A stretch of 64,000 nucleotides of DNA from Picochlorum sp. 'celeri' (GCA_010909725.1 JAACMV010000016.1:523501-587500); one strand, 5' to 3'. Positions 21,881-31,644 are shown, numbered from the stretch's first letter. Numbers and translations are program-made. Notes: a model not told the origin generated them from the sequence alone.

Positions 21881-22199
21881 CTCCTTGTATATTGAAGACA
21901 TTAGTATTTTTCACTATAAACAATTCCTAGCCATAGAAAATCACAAAAGTACAACCAAGTGGATGTTATTTACATGGGTTTGATTTTGTTTCAAATCCTT
22001 CAACAAGTATACCGCCTTCCATGATGATTGTTACACCACGAATACGACTTTTATGGGCTCGTAAATAATTATTACACTGTAATAATAAATTCTACGCTAT
22101 GGAAGAAGAAGAATAACCAGACGATTGAGAAGGTTTTGTCGTCGTATTATTCCATAAATAGATACATATCAAAAAATGCCAATTGAGTTGGCATTTTTT
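21881..22199. other. Intergenic region between SEC3 and LSM genes
   Basis: About 320 bp serving as SEC3 upstream sequence and the LSM 3' region, both genes being on the minus strand. It is AT-rich. The only structure I see is the terminator-like hairpin at 22171-22199, annotated separately. No open frame of note. Confidence 0.5.
22171..22199 (-). terminator. Perfect hairpin with T-tract directly after the LSM stop
   Basis: A 12-bp perfect stem (AAAAAATGCCAA at 22171-22182 against TTGGCATTTTTT at 22188-22199) with a 5-nt loop. It starts at the base next to the LSM stop codon (22200-22202). In the transcript it would be an A-tract, short GC stem, loop and U-tract. That is the shape of a bacterial rho-independent terminator, but here it sits in a nuclear gene. 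A role in 3'-end formation or mRNA stability is inference. Confidence 0.5.
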
Positions 22200-22484
22200 T
22201 TATACAACAAGCCGGCGTATCGATTCCTCATCTTCAGTACCACGACAGACTTCCACCTCGACACGACCCTGCTGTGCATACGGCACCAATATCTGACCCA
22301 ATCCCTTCTCCAGTCTCTGCCCATCCTGCTCCAGACGCTCTACTGCATTGTACAGAATAATATTCCCCTGCTTATCCATACAGATGAAATCTCCTACTAC
22401 GATACGCCCATCTATCACTGTGATGACGAGTCTCTTGTTCAAAAGCACTGCATGCGTGTCCATGTCTCCATCTATAGATGGCAT
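22200..22484 (-). CDS. LSM-domain protein, LSMD1/NAA38-like
   Basis: A 94-aa single Sm-fold protein from the ATG at 22484. Sm motif 1 reads LLNKRLVITVIDGRIVVGDF and is followed by MDKQGNIILYNAVE. A second, looser Sm2 part (LGQILVPYAQQGRVEVEVCR) lacks the strict IRG box of canonical Sm proteins. That pattern is closest to LSMD1/NAA38, the auxiliary subunit of the NatC N-terminal acetyltransferase; an LSM8-like role is the alternative. It is divergent from the DEAD-box helicase across about 350 bp. A CCAG just upstream of the ATG could be an acceptor, so an additional short first exon cannot be ruled out. Confidence 0.65.
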   Translation of the reverse strand: MPSIDGDMDTHAVLLNKRLVITVIDGRIVVGDFICMDKQGNIILYNAVERLEQDGQRLEKGLGQILVPYAQQGRVEVEVCRGTEDEESIRRLVV

Positions 22485-22837
22485 ACTCTGGAAACTTGCT
22501 TTTTTTTGCCAGGAAAGTCTGCAGTCTGCTGCTGGTGAAAAAGGAAGAAAGCAATAGTCCGACTGCAGCGCCTTCTATGTTGCTACTCTATCCATATTGA
22601 TAAAAAATACTGTAAATACATTGATATCTGGGTGAATGAATGTGGACCTGTATGGATCTGTCTGAATAGTATTTTTAATGTTCTATATAGGGACATGTAT
22701 GGACAGATGTGTTTTTGTACGCTCGACTCATGCCGCTGGAACATTCGAATATTAATAATGAATATCAAATTGGTCGGTGGATTACGTAGAGGAGGGAGAA
22801 GACGAAGGGGAGAGAGAGAAGAAGGTGTGTCGATCGA
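22485..22837. other. Divergent intergenic region, LSM / DEAD-box helicase
   Basis: About 350 bp between two gene starts, presumably carrying both promoters. It contains TATATAGGG near 22684 and purine-rich GAGAGAGAGAAG just before the helicase ATG. No RNA gene or repeat recognised. Confidence 0.4.
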
Positions 22838-25800
22838 ATGATGCAGAAGAAGAGGAAGAATACGCTGCAAACGTTGTCGTCGACGTCTGGGAGGCAGAGG
22901 GAGATGGAGCAATCTGGTGGAGGGGGAGAGGAGGATCATAGGAAGATGGAGAGGGAGAAGAAACGTCGACGGATGGATGCATGGAGACAGAGGCAACAGT
23001 TGAAGCAGAAGCAGCAGGAAGAGGAGGAGCGGCGGGCTGTGGAAGATGTGGAAGAGAAGCAGGGGACTGTAGAAGAGCAGTTAGAAGGAGGGAAAGAGGA
23101 TGATGGAAAGAAGAAGAAGGCGTGGACGTTGGAGGATGAGGACGGTTTTCAGTCGGATGAGGACGGTGGTGGGTTTAATTCCAAGGTGTTGTCATTAGAG
23201 GATGGGAAGCACTTGCCTCGGTTGGGGGAGTTGGGAGGGACGGTAAAGAAGGAAGAGGAAGATGGGTTTGATTCTTTGGTGGGGCGTGGCAGGGAGAAAA
23301 ACAAGGTGGAGAAGGAGGATGCGGTGGGTATAGCAGTGAGAATGACTGGTGAGGAGGGTTCAGACAAGGAGATTGATCCTTTGGATGCGTTCATGGAGCA
23401 AGAGGTGATGCCACAGGTCGTTGACGGTGCCGTAGATGAGAATAGGGAAGGAAGAGAAGACGAAGAGAAGGAGGAAGTGAAGGGGCGGCGACGACGGCGA
23501 AGGGAGGATTTTGATGAAGAATCGGAGGAGGAGGTGTTGGGCGAGAGTGGAGAGGAGATCGATGACGAGGAATGGGCGAGGCGTGTTCGTGCGGGAAAGC
23601 TTTCAAAAGGTGATAAGATGGGCGTTGTAGATCATAGTACAATGTCATATCCACCATTTAGAAGGAATTTTTATATTGAGGTTCCAGAGCTGCAGCGCAT
23701 GACGGATGAGCAGGTTGCCGAGTATAGGAAGACGTTGGATGGCATTAAAGTGCGCGGGAAACATGTTCCCAAGCCCATCAAATCGTGGATTCAAGCTGGT
23801 CTTAGCAGTCGGATTCTTGATGTATTGAAGAGGCATGAGTTTGAGTCACCCCTTCCAATCCAAGCTCAAGCTGTGCCCGTCATCATGGGTGGCAGGGATT
23901 GTATAGGTGTCGCGAAAACTGGTTCAGGTAAGACGCTGGCGTTTGTTCTTCCGATGCTCCGTCATGTAAAGGATCAGCCAGCGCTGAAAACTGGGGATGG
24001 TCCAATCGGGATTATCATGGCGCCAACGAGGGAACTTGTGACACAGATTGGGAAAGAGGTGAAGAGGTTTGCCAAGCCTTTAGGGATTCGCTGTACCTGT
24101 GTGTACGGTGGATCGGGTATTGCAGCTCAGATTTCAGAATTGAAACGTGGTACAGAGATTGTTGTGTGTACACCAGGAAGAATGATTGATATTCTAGCAT
24201 CTGGACCTGGAAAGATTACCAATCTTACCCGGGTCACTTTTCTCGTCATGGATGAGGCGGATAGGATGTTTGATATGGGCTTTGAGCCTCAAATTATGCG
24301 TATAGTGAACAATATTAGACCTGATAGACAGACTGTTCTGTTCTCTGCAACATTCCCGAGGAGTGTGGAAAGTCTTGCAAGAAAAGTGTTGACCAATCCT
24401 GTAGAAATTCAATTAGGAGGACGTTCTGTTGTGAACTCGGACATCACGCAGATTATAGAAATTAGGCCAGAAGAAGATCGTTTTCTAAGGCTGCTGCAGC
24501 TGTTAGGGGAGTGGTATGAGAAGGGGAAATTGTTGGTGTTTGTATCGTCACAGGACCGGTGTGATGGCCTGTTTCGAGATCTGCTGAAAGCTGGGTACCC
24601 ATGTTTGTCCCTTCATGGAGGAAAGGATCAATCTGATAGAGAGTCAACTATTTCCGACTTCAAATCCAGCGTGTGCAATGTTCTCATTGCCACATCTGTG
24701 GCGGCAAGAGGATTGGACGTGAAAGAACTTGTCCTGGTGGTCAACTATGACTGCCCGAATCACCATGAAGAATACGTACATCGTGTAGGTAGAACAGGGA
24801 GAGCCGGAAGAAAAGGTACTGCTGTGACATTCATCGCCCCTGATGAGGAGCAATATGCCCCTGACTTGGTCAAGGCTCTCAAGGAGAGTGGCGCCACCAT
24901 CCCCAAGGATTTGGCCACCATGGCCCAGCAGTTTATAACAAAGAGAAAAGCGGGGCTCGCAAAAGCACACGCTTCAGGGTTTGGTGGAAGTGGTTTCAAA
25001 TTTAGTAAGGAAGAGGAGGATATGGTGAAGGCACAGCGCAAGTCCACGGCAGCAAAGGAGTATGGCATCATTGAATCAAGTGATGAGGAGGATGAGGATC
25101 GGGTTGAGACTGTCGGCCCATCAACCGAAGTCGTGGCTCCACAGCCAACGATTGATCAACAAGAGGAAATGGTACGTTGTGTTGTATCCATACACATCCA
25201 CTTCAAATGTGCATCGTATTCATCCCGTTTGCGTCTGATGCAGAAAAAGTTTGATCCTGCGGTCCAAGCACAGATCAAAACCGCTCACGCTGTGGCGCAG
25301 AAACTCATGTCTGGCAGCAGTGCAGCAGTTCAACCACCAAAGCAGCAGCCTGTTGCACCTCCTCAGGAACAGCCATCATCTGGAGCAGCGTCAGCATCTG
25401 CACTTGCTGCAGCACGAGCAGCTGCGATGGCCGCTTCTAAAAGCCTCGCCCTCAAGCAGACTGCTCCATCAGGTCCAGCAAAAGACATCAAAGCAGCTGC
25501 CAAGGCCGCACTGGAAGCCATGGGAGCTGCTCCAACCACATCTCTTGCAGGAACTCAGGCAGCAGAAGAAACCTTTTACAAGGCAGAGTTGGAAATCAAC
25601 GACTTCCCTCAACACGCTCGCTGGAAAGTCACACATAGAGAGACTCTCCGAACACTATCCGAACAGTTTGCTGCGAGTGTTATCGTAAAGGGACGTTATG
25701 TTAAGCCTGGCACGCACATCCCTGCTGATCAGCGCAAGCTCTATCTTTTGATTGAGGGAGCCTCTCCAGACATTGTGAAAAAGGCCAAGAATGAAATCAA

Positions 25801-25861
25801 AAGAATCTTGGAGGAATCCACAGAAAAAGCATTTAGGAGAGAAGCTCCACAGCTCATGTAA
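22838..25861 (+). CDS. DEAD-box ATP-dependent RNA helicase, PRP5/DDX46 (plant RH42) family
   Basis: Pre-mRNA splicing helicase expected to act at U2 snRNP/branch-site recognition. The open frame is 1007 codons. I propose a 72-nt intron at 25172-25243 (GTACGT...TGCAG), giving 983 aa. The N-terminus is highly charged (Lys/Glu/Arg, RS-poor). The core has the Q motif (PLPIQAQAVPVI), Walker A AKTGSGKT (near 360), PTREL, DEAD (near 471), SAT (near 502), ARGLD and HRVGRTGRAGR. The C-terminal domain, ELEINDFPQHARWKVTH...LYLLIEGA, is specific to the PRP5/RH42 branch. An Ala/Gln-rich linker precedes it. The intron interrupts the charged linker after EEM; retained, it would add 24 mostly hydrophobic residues without a stop. 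Confidence 0.93.
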   Translation: MMQKKRKNTLQTLSSTSGRQREMEQSGGGGEEDHRKMEREKKRRRMDAWRQRQQLKQKQQEEEERRAVEDVEEKQGTVEEQLEGGKEDDGKKKKAWTLEDEDGFQSDEDGGGFNSKVLSLEDGKHLPRLGELGGTVKKEEEDGFDSLVGRGREKNKVEKEDAVGIAVRMTGEEGSDKEIDPLDAFMEQEVMPQVVDGAVDENREGREDEEKEEVKGRRRRRREDFDEESEEEVLGESGEEIDDEEWARRVRAGKLSKGDKMGVVDHSTMSYPPFRRNFYIEVPELQRMTDEQVAEYRKTLDGIKVRGKHVPKPIKSWIQAGLSSRILDVLKRHEFESPLPIQAQAVPVIMGGRDCIGVAKTGSGKTLAFVLPMLRHVKDQPALKTGDGPIGIIMAPTRELVTQIGKEVKRFAKPLGIRCTCVYGGSGIAAQISELKRGTEIVVCTPGRMIDILASGPGKITNLTRVTFLVMDEADRMFDMGFEPQIMRIVNNIRPDRQTVLFSATFPRSVESLARKVLTNPVEIQLGGRSVVNSDITQIIEIRPEEDRFLRLLQLLGEWYEKGKLLVFVSSQDRCDGLFRDLLKAGYPCLSLHGGKDQSDRESTISDFKSSVCNVLIATSVAARGLDVKELVLVVNYDCPNHHEEYVHRVGRTGRAGRKGTAVTFIAPDEEQYAPDLVKALKESGATIPKDLATMAQQFITKRKAGLAKAHASGFGGSGFKFSKEEEDMVKAQRKSTAAKEYGIIESSDEEDEDRVETVGPSTEVVAPQPTIDQQEEMVRCVVSIHIHFKCASYSSRLRLMQKKFDPAVQAQIKTAHAVAQKLMSGSSAAVQPPKQQPVAPPQEQPSSGAASASALAAARAAAMAASKSLALKQTAPSGPAKDIKAAAKAALEAMGAAPTTSLAGTQAAEETFYKAELEINDFPQHARWKVTHRETLRTLSEQFAASVIVKGRYVKPGTHIPADQRKLYLLIEGASPDIVKKAKNEIKRILEESTEKAFRREAPQLM

Positions 25862-26278
25862 TATATATATGGCCAACACACTCTTTCTCTAGGGTAGGAC
25901 AGTGGTAGGATATATAGTGTCATACATCACACCATGGGAGGAATCTTCCCGGTCGCCACATCTATTGTTGAAAAACACATTCATATAACCACAGGAGACC
26001 AAACAAAAAACACAGTCGAATTTGAATGATTTTTGCGCATCTATTTTCATCCCTGAAACACCCACCCATCAACCCTAGAAACCACCGAGCCTACCGGATA
26101 ACACCGGGCTCCTACCGTACACAGAATTATTATTCATAGGATGACCGCCCCCCCTGAAACACGAATGTATACCACCGATCCTCTCTTGGATGAACATAAT
26201 ATTTGTAAAAGAATTTATTTGATCTGCATGGCATTGAAATAGGACAAGGAGTGATACGAACGAGTGTGGTTATGTTCG
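25862..26278. other. Intergenic region before the three-RRM gene, with a 33-codon upstream ORF
   Basis: About 415 bp. An ATG at 26141 opens a short frame of 33 codons (starts MTAPPETRMYTTD) ending at TAG 26240-26242, 36 bp before the RRM gene ATG. It could be a regulatory upstream ORF if transcription starts before it. The stretch around 26090-26125 is GC-rich with two CTACCG copies. I see no convincing RNA gene. Confidence 0.35.
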
Positions 26279-27589
26279 ATGGCGTCGCCGCAGAACATCG
26301 CACTTCTTTTACCTCATCCGAACCTATTTGTCAAGCCTTTACCACCTGGTTGTGATGAGCATATCCTGAAGCAGCACTTTGGGGTGTATGGAGAGATATG
26401 CAGTGTTCGAGTGTGCTCAGCGTCGTCCCAAGGCGCTGGTCTGCACTCGCACGCTTTTGTTCGCTTTACAAATACGCATTCTGCGTATTTAGCTTTGAAT
26501 GATCAACCAAGATCTAGCATATTAATGGGGCAGACGATGATTGTGAAATTGGCGGACGCAGATATGGCTCCAAAACTTCAGAGCGGGCAGAGTGAGTGTG
26601 AGTGGGTGTATATCAGAGGGTTACCATCGGGATTTCCAAATGACGAGATTGTAAAGACATTTTCGAACTTTGGATCTATTCTGGATATGAAATATTTTGC
26701 GAGCACTGCTCAGTATAAAGGAACTGGGGCTTTGATTCGGTATTCTTCTGTGGAGAATGCACGTCAGGCTATAACAGCCATGAATGATGCGGTGTTTCCT
26801 GGGTGTTTGCAGCCATTGGTGGTGCGATTTGCTGACAGTCCGGCAGAAAAGGCAGCAAAAATGAATAGGAAGGGGCTGAAGGGGAAGCATATGAAGAATG
26901 CGGTGATGCAGAATGATGCGGCGTTGCGTATGGCAATGATGCAGCTGCATGGTTCGTTGTCGACTCCATCCCCATTGGAATCGCATGGATCTGGGTCGTT
27001 ACCGATGTTGCCATCAGAAGGATCTGGATCATTACCGATAATGCAATCACAGGGATCTGGGCCATTACCAATAATGCAGTCCCATGGATCTGGGTCATTG
27101 TCAGATCCTCTGGCTGTGCTTCCACCGGCACCTCATGCGTCAGAGACCAACCTAGAGGCACTTGCAACGGAATTTGACAGAGTGTTGGAGGGTGTGACGA
27201 AAGGACAGCATCAGGGAACACGAGCCTTGCCATGGACATTGCAAGTGAAAAGTGTCCCCACGGAAGGGGGGAAATTATGGTTGTACGAAAAATTTGCTCC
27301 ATATGGAGCAATTCTTTCAGTCACCCTGACAGAATCTTCCGAGACATCTTCTGTTGGTCACGTCAGTTTCGTAGACTGTCCTTCTGCCGTTGCTGCCAAG
27401 GAAGCACTTCATGGCACGGATCAAGGAGAAGAGAGACCACTTGAGGTATTACTTGCATGGGAGACGATGAATAGTCAGCACCTCTCACCATATACTAACT
27501 TGGCAAATAGTAGCATTCTGAGCCCATTATCTTCGGGTTTGTCTGATTCTGTTGTTGACAATGTGTCTGGGCATACACAAGGTGACTGA
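26279..27589 (+). CDS. RNA-binding protein with two clear RRMs and a third degenerate RRM
   Basis: 436 aa from the ATG at 26279; the open frame extends to a GTG 15 bases earlier. RRM1 (about 13-92; NLFVKPLPPGCDEHILKQHF, HAFVRF) and RRM2 (about 108-187; WVYIRGLPSGFPNDEIVKTF, GALIRY) are followed by PLVVRFADSPAEKAAK. That linker is like the one in CELF/Bruno proteins. A low-complexity segment with four 11-residue repeats follows (see repeat at 26981). A third RRM-like region (about 318-400) has RNP1 replaced by GHVSFVD. Probably mRNA processing or translation control; the target is unknown. Single exon. It is convergent with the PP2C gene, whose stop is 127 bp away. Confidence 0.8.
   Translation: MASPQNIALLLPHPNLFVKPLPPGCDEHILKQHFGVYGEICSVRVCSASSQGAGLHSHAFVRFTNTHSAYLALNDQPRSSILMGQTMIVKLADADMAPKLQSGQSECEWVYIRGLPSGFPNDEIVKTFSNFGSILDMKYFASTAQYKGTGALIRYSSVENARQAITAMNDAVFPGCLQPLVVRFADSPAEKAAKMNRKGLKGKHMKNAVMQNDAALRMAMMQLHGSLSTPSPLESHGSGSLPMLPSEGSGSLPIMQSQGSGPLPIMQSHGSGSLSDPLAVLPPAPHASETNLEALATEFDRVLEGVTKGQHQGTRALPWTLQVKSVPTEGGKLWLYEKFAPYGAILSVTLTESSETSSVGHVSFVDCPSAVAAKEALHGTDQGEERPLEVLLAWETMNSQHLSPYTNLANSSILSPLSSGLSDSVVDNVSGHTQGD
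26981..27112 (+). repeat. Four tandem 33-bp units inside the RRM protein
   Basis: Units start at 26981, 27014, 27047 and 27080, each beginning TC(N)4GGATCTGGN and encoding an 11-residue block of the type S-x-GSGSLPIMQ. The units are diverged (several differences each), so the array is not fresh. The period is a multiple of three, so copy-number change would preserve frame. Confidence 0.85.
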
Positions 27590-27716
27590 GGATCCTTGCA
27601 TTTTGATTTTTATCCTGTACTATTCTGTTTTCTGTTTTTGACAGGCATTACAATTGTATTGAAGCATTTATCTGTAGAGTTTTCGTGTAATTGATGAGTG
27701 AAATACAAAAGTTTTA

Positions 27717-29537
27717 TCAAAAGAAACAAGCAACTACAACCGTAATATCATCCATCTTTCCTCCCACTCCAGGAGGCATGAATCTCTGCAGTATGGCGGG
27801 GGTCTCCAGCTTTTGCTTTTCATCAGCAAACGGCGATTCATATGCGGCATCGATAGAATGCTCTTCTGCCAACTGCACCAACCTTTGCGAAACATCCTCT
27901 GCAACAAGCTGCCACCCAGCATCCCCATGGCAACCATCCCCTGCAGCAATCCCTGCAGCAATAGCCTCCTCCATCTCTTCATCCCATATATTATCCCAGA
28001 ACCCATCCGACCCTAGCACAGCTATATCCCCGGCCTGAATATCAAAATTATACTCGAGAGCATCGTGTGGCAGATTTGCCCGATTGAACGAAGGACTTGA
28101 CAACTGGAACGGTTGGTTCCACGCATGCTCTTGAATATCTGTGCTGTAGAGCACTTTTCCATTACGCAATAGCCGCATGCTGCAATCTCCTAAAGAAACT
28201 ACATCTAAATTCGAATCCACATATTTTGCAAGGATAATGGTACAACTCCCAGGAACATCTGTCTCAGAGAATGCCTTTTCCAAAATCTGCCTCGCATTCC
28301 TATTCCCTTGTGCAAAAGCCTCACACTTGGCAATCAATTCTCTCGAATACTCTGCTGGATCGATTCCAGAAGTCGCCCATCCACCAACGCCATCAGCAAT
28401 ACCAAACACCATCAGATCATTATCTGCAAAGAAGGCATCCTCCCCTCCAGTCTCTGCCTTGTGTGCATGCGGCTCTGTAGCTCCTGCAACCGCAACTCGA
28501 ACTGCTCCTACTCCATTATTATCTTTTTCACTCTCACGACTACCTTGATCGCACATCTCATCCAGCGAATCTGAATTCCTCGAGCTCATCTGCCGTTCCA
28601 CCTGTTCCAACAACTTACTCTGTACAGACCTATTGAACAACAACGACCGATACGTCCTTTTCTCTTCATCCGAACAATATCGGGCATATAATGCAAACTC
28701 TTCCCATTCCATCCCATCCTCCAGCATCATCTTATCCAGCTCTTCCAAAGCCTCTGCAGGCAACACCGTCTCCTGCAAAGACTCTTTCAGCTCACTCAAC
28801 TGCGCGTCCATACTGGTAATCAATGTTCTCAGATTCACTTCTAATTCTATCAAATCATCCGACGACATGGTATCCGTCTCATCAACCTCTGCCCCCGTCT
28901 CAGCTGCCAGCAACAGTGGGGCCATGGCGGAAATAGTTCTATCATCCATGGATGACATACTTTCCTCGCTCACATCACGGCGAACCGATGAGTCCCTTCG
29001 TCGTACCATGACTTTATATATTCGATATACTAATGAACCAGTGGCGACCGCAAGCGTCGCCATACCCACCATGAACACTGTCCACTGCGTCCTTGTCTGC
29101 TGTGCCCCACCAAGACTCTGATTCGCAACCGTCGCCGCATGAAAATTCGCCTCGACATCTTCCCGACGACGACGATGCAATGTACAGACAGGCTTGAGCA
29201 CCGTATCAGTCCACCCCGCCGTATCCTGCCGCTCCAATGCTTTTTCTCCACCCTTTTGGTTCTTGACTTTTGCCGAAGCAACGACGACACCCTTCCGTCC
29301 AGCCCACACCCCAACAGATCTTTTTATAATTCGTAAAAACACTCTATTTCTATTTACATGGGAAATTGGTATTCCTTGGAACGCGTAGAGCCTCATACGA
29401 GACGATGTGGCCAATTGGCCCGACACCAAATACCTCTGTGGAGAGGGGGACTGGCGCAGGCCCACGAACATTGTATGCATATTTTCCAGTGGATAAAAAA
29501 ATAAGAGAGAGAGAAACCTGTGTGTCGAGAGAGGCAT
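27717..29537 (-). CDS. PP2C-type phosphatase, PBCP/PPTC7 family, with long N-terminal extension
   Basis: Mn/Mg-dependent Ser/Thr phosphatase. The C-terminal 260 residues carry the compact PP2C fold used by plastid PBCP (photosystem II core phosphatase) and mitochondrial PPTC7. Metal-binding motifs are intact: GEDAFF, IADGVGGW, GDCSMRLL, GSDGFWDN and DDITVVVA. The first 300 residues are unusual. They comprise a basic leader that could be a transit peptide, one transmembrane helix (TVFMVGMATLAVATGSLVYRIY, near 150-172), and an acidic helical segment (LIELEVNLRTLITSMDAQLSELKESL). That architecture suggests an organelle-membrane-anchored phosphatase. Start at the ATG 29537 is a choice; an internal Met (MRLYAFQG) is an alternative. 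Single exon. Confidence 0.85.
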   Translation of the reverse strand: MPLSTHRFLSLLFFYPLENMHTMFVGLRQSPSPQRYLVSGQLATSSRMRLYAFQGIPISHVNRNRVFLRIIKRSVGVWAGRKGVVVASAKVKNQKGGEKALERQDTAGWTDTVLKPVCTLHRRRREDVEANFHAATVANQSLGGAQQTRTQWTVFMVGMATLAVATGSLVYRIYKVMVRRRDSSVRRDVSEESMSSMDDRTISAMAPLLLAAETGAEVDETDTMSSDDLIELEVNLRTLITSMDAQLSELKESLQETVLPAEALEELDKMMLEDGMEWEEFALYARYCSDEEKRTYRSLLFNRSVQSKLLEQVERQMSSRNSDSLDEMCDQGSRESEKDNNGVGAVRVAVAGATEPHAHKAETGGEDAFFADNDLMVFGIADGVGGWATSGIDPAEYSRELIAKCEAFAQGNRNARQILEKAFSETDVPGSCTIILAKYVDSNLDVVSLGDCSMRLLRNGKVLYSTDIQEHAWNQPFQLSSPSFNRANLPHDALEYNFDIQAGDIAVLGSDGFWDNIWDEEMEEAIAAGIAAGDGCHGDAGWQLVAEDVSQRLVQLAEEHSIDAAYESPFADEKQKLETPAILQRFMPPGVGGKMDDITVVVACFF

Positions 29538-29752
29538 GCATGATCACGAGATGCATGAAATTCTCCGTAATAGAACAGAATAAAAAAGAAAGAAAACCGA
29601 ATATTCCATTCCCATATGACGCAGCCATGTCCCCTAGTACTGGTATATTACTAATTCAAATGTATTTTTACAGTTATTAGGTGAAGGAATAGGGTGGTGG
29701 AGTTGGAATTTCCCTAGGGTAGAACATTCCTTTCCATGAAGGTCGAGTGGCC

Positions 29753-31615
29753 ATGTTTTTAAAGAATTTATTTAAAAAGAAAGGGGTACGTGCTTTGAAA
29801 ACTGTCATTTCAGTATACATGATGAGTAGGAAACGATGATTGAACACAATCATGCGGTATTGTGTTTGGCAGGGTGAAGGAGGAGCACCCAAGCAGCAGC
29901 AGGGGCAAGGGGTGTCTGATCAGGGCCATCATATGATGCATGAGGGTCATGGGACGTTGAATAGTAGGAAGAGTTCTGATTTGGATGGGTCCACCTTGAA
30001 GGAGCAGTTGGCGAATAAAGTGAGGGGTTCGAGTTCTATTCCTGGATCGTTCTATGAAAGAGATATAGAGTTTAAATCAAAAGCGTATGAGGATCGTAAG
30101 GCTGCTGTTTCTCCTCGAAACCAAGGACTGTGTCAGTACGTGATGCATTGTGTCTGTCAAATTGTGGTGAATGAGCCAGGATTAGTGTCCAACACTGTGT
30201 GTGTGTGTGTGTGTGCAGGGTGAAGCAGGGGAGGTTTTCATCGTGGGTGCGGATGTGGTGCAAGCAAAGCAAGGGGAAATTGATCATGTATATCGCCCCG
30301 CCTCAATCATCGACATCTCGAAATGTTGTTCCAGAGGAGTCGTGCTTGGGAGAGCCGGTGAGAAAGATTCAGCTTGTTGGCTCCCACCTAGAGTCGACAG
30401 CAGAGTGCGAATTTACAATCATTGAGACGGATGGGTCCCATGTATGCTTTAAATGTGAAACATCTGATGAAAAGGATCAGTGGTTTGTGGGCCTGTCCCA
30501 CGTTCCTGGTCTGTTTCGAAGGGTGGAGGATTTTTATATCAAGGGAGATGTGTGGGGCCATGGAGCAACCTGCCAAGTTCATGAATGCTTCAGTCGGTTT
30601 ACTGGGAAAAAGTATGCGTTGAAAAGTAGGCTTCATTCGAATAGAGAGTCGACTCGTGCCATGCATAACGAGTTGAGAATATTACAGATTTGTGCCAAGG
30701 ATCCACATCCAGCTATTCCAGATTTGGTGGACTTTTTTTTCGATACAAACGGAACAATAGAGATTGTTACTGATCTGATGGAAGGAGGAGAACTGTATGA
30801 AGACATTCATGGGACAGATGGAATCCCTGAAGAGCGAGCAAAAGTTGTGTTTGAGCAGATGGCATCTGGCGTGGCCCATCTCCATTCTCTGAGCATTGCC
30901 CATAGGGATATCAAGCCGGAGAATATCATGTATGTAGCCCCACGAAATGGAGAGGATGCATCGCCCACGTACAATGCCATCAAAATTATGGATTATGATT
31001 TGGCCAAGGTGAACTATTGCCCAGAATGGACAGCACACACGCCCTGTGGCACATCTCAGTATATGGCGCCAGAAGTGGTTCGAGGGGAAGAGTATTCGTT
31101 ATCTATAGATGATTGGAGCTTAGGTGTATGTTTATACGTCATGCTAAGCGGATGCATTCCATTTGGAGGGCAGACTGATGCTGATATTGAGCATTCTATT
31201 CTGCACGGAACCTGTACCATGCAGAGCAAGGTAAGTGTACATGAATGCTATTGATTGTTTCACCCAGGCACGTATCTAACTATTTCATTGTGTACAGCGA
31301 TGGGAGGCGATCAGCGACGATGCAAAAGACCTCATTCGACAGTTGCTGGCCCCCGACCCCTCTGACAGGCTGACTGCTTCAGAGACCCTCACACACCCCT
31401 GGCTGGTTGGTCATCAACTCCAAGAGGACGATCAAACTGCAAGCATAGCTATTCCACATAGATCCTCGACGCCGCTGCCCCTCATCGAAGAATCCCCCTC
31501 CATGGAAACCGTCTTGAGGCAAGGGTCAACAAGTCAGATGCGACGAGACGAATCATTTGCAGACCTGGATCTCGAACATTACATAGAGCACGACGAATTA
31601 GATATGCATGAATAA
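29753..31615 (+). CDS. PH domain-protein kinase fusion, CAMK/AGC-like, DFG replaced by DYD
   Basis: Four exons: 29753-29785, 29873-30135, 30219-31230 and 31298-31615, encoding 541 aa. The start [11 protein letters not shown] is basic and hydrophobic. A PH domain spans about 99-196 ([16 protein letters not shown]...[11 protein letters not shown]). The kinase spans about 204-472, with P-loop GHGATCQV, catalytic lysine in [14 protein letters not shown] (near 326), a DYD in place of DFG (near 356), [12 protein letters not shown] and [15 protein letters not shown]. The DYD keeps the metal-binding aspartate, so activity is expected. A PH domain may place it on phosphoinositides. Intron 2 ends in a TG repeat (30196-30215) before its acceptor; intron 3 has a CTAAC branch site. 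The patatin gene starts 29 nt after the stop. Confidence 0.85.
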
Positions 31616-31644
31616 TTATTATATGAGGAATTAATGATACTAGG

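Noticed and set aside
26090..26170. C/D-box snoRNA-like ATGACC...CTGA
   Set aside because: Boxes are only about 15 nt apart and lack terminal stem; chance match.
30196..30215. TG repeat as a separate functional element
   Set aside because: It is simply the 3' end of kinase intron 2, before its acceptor.
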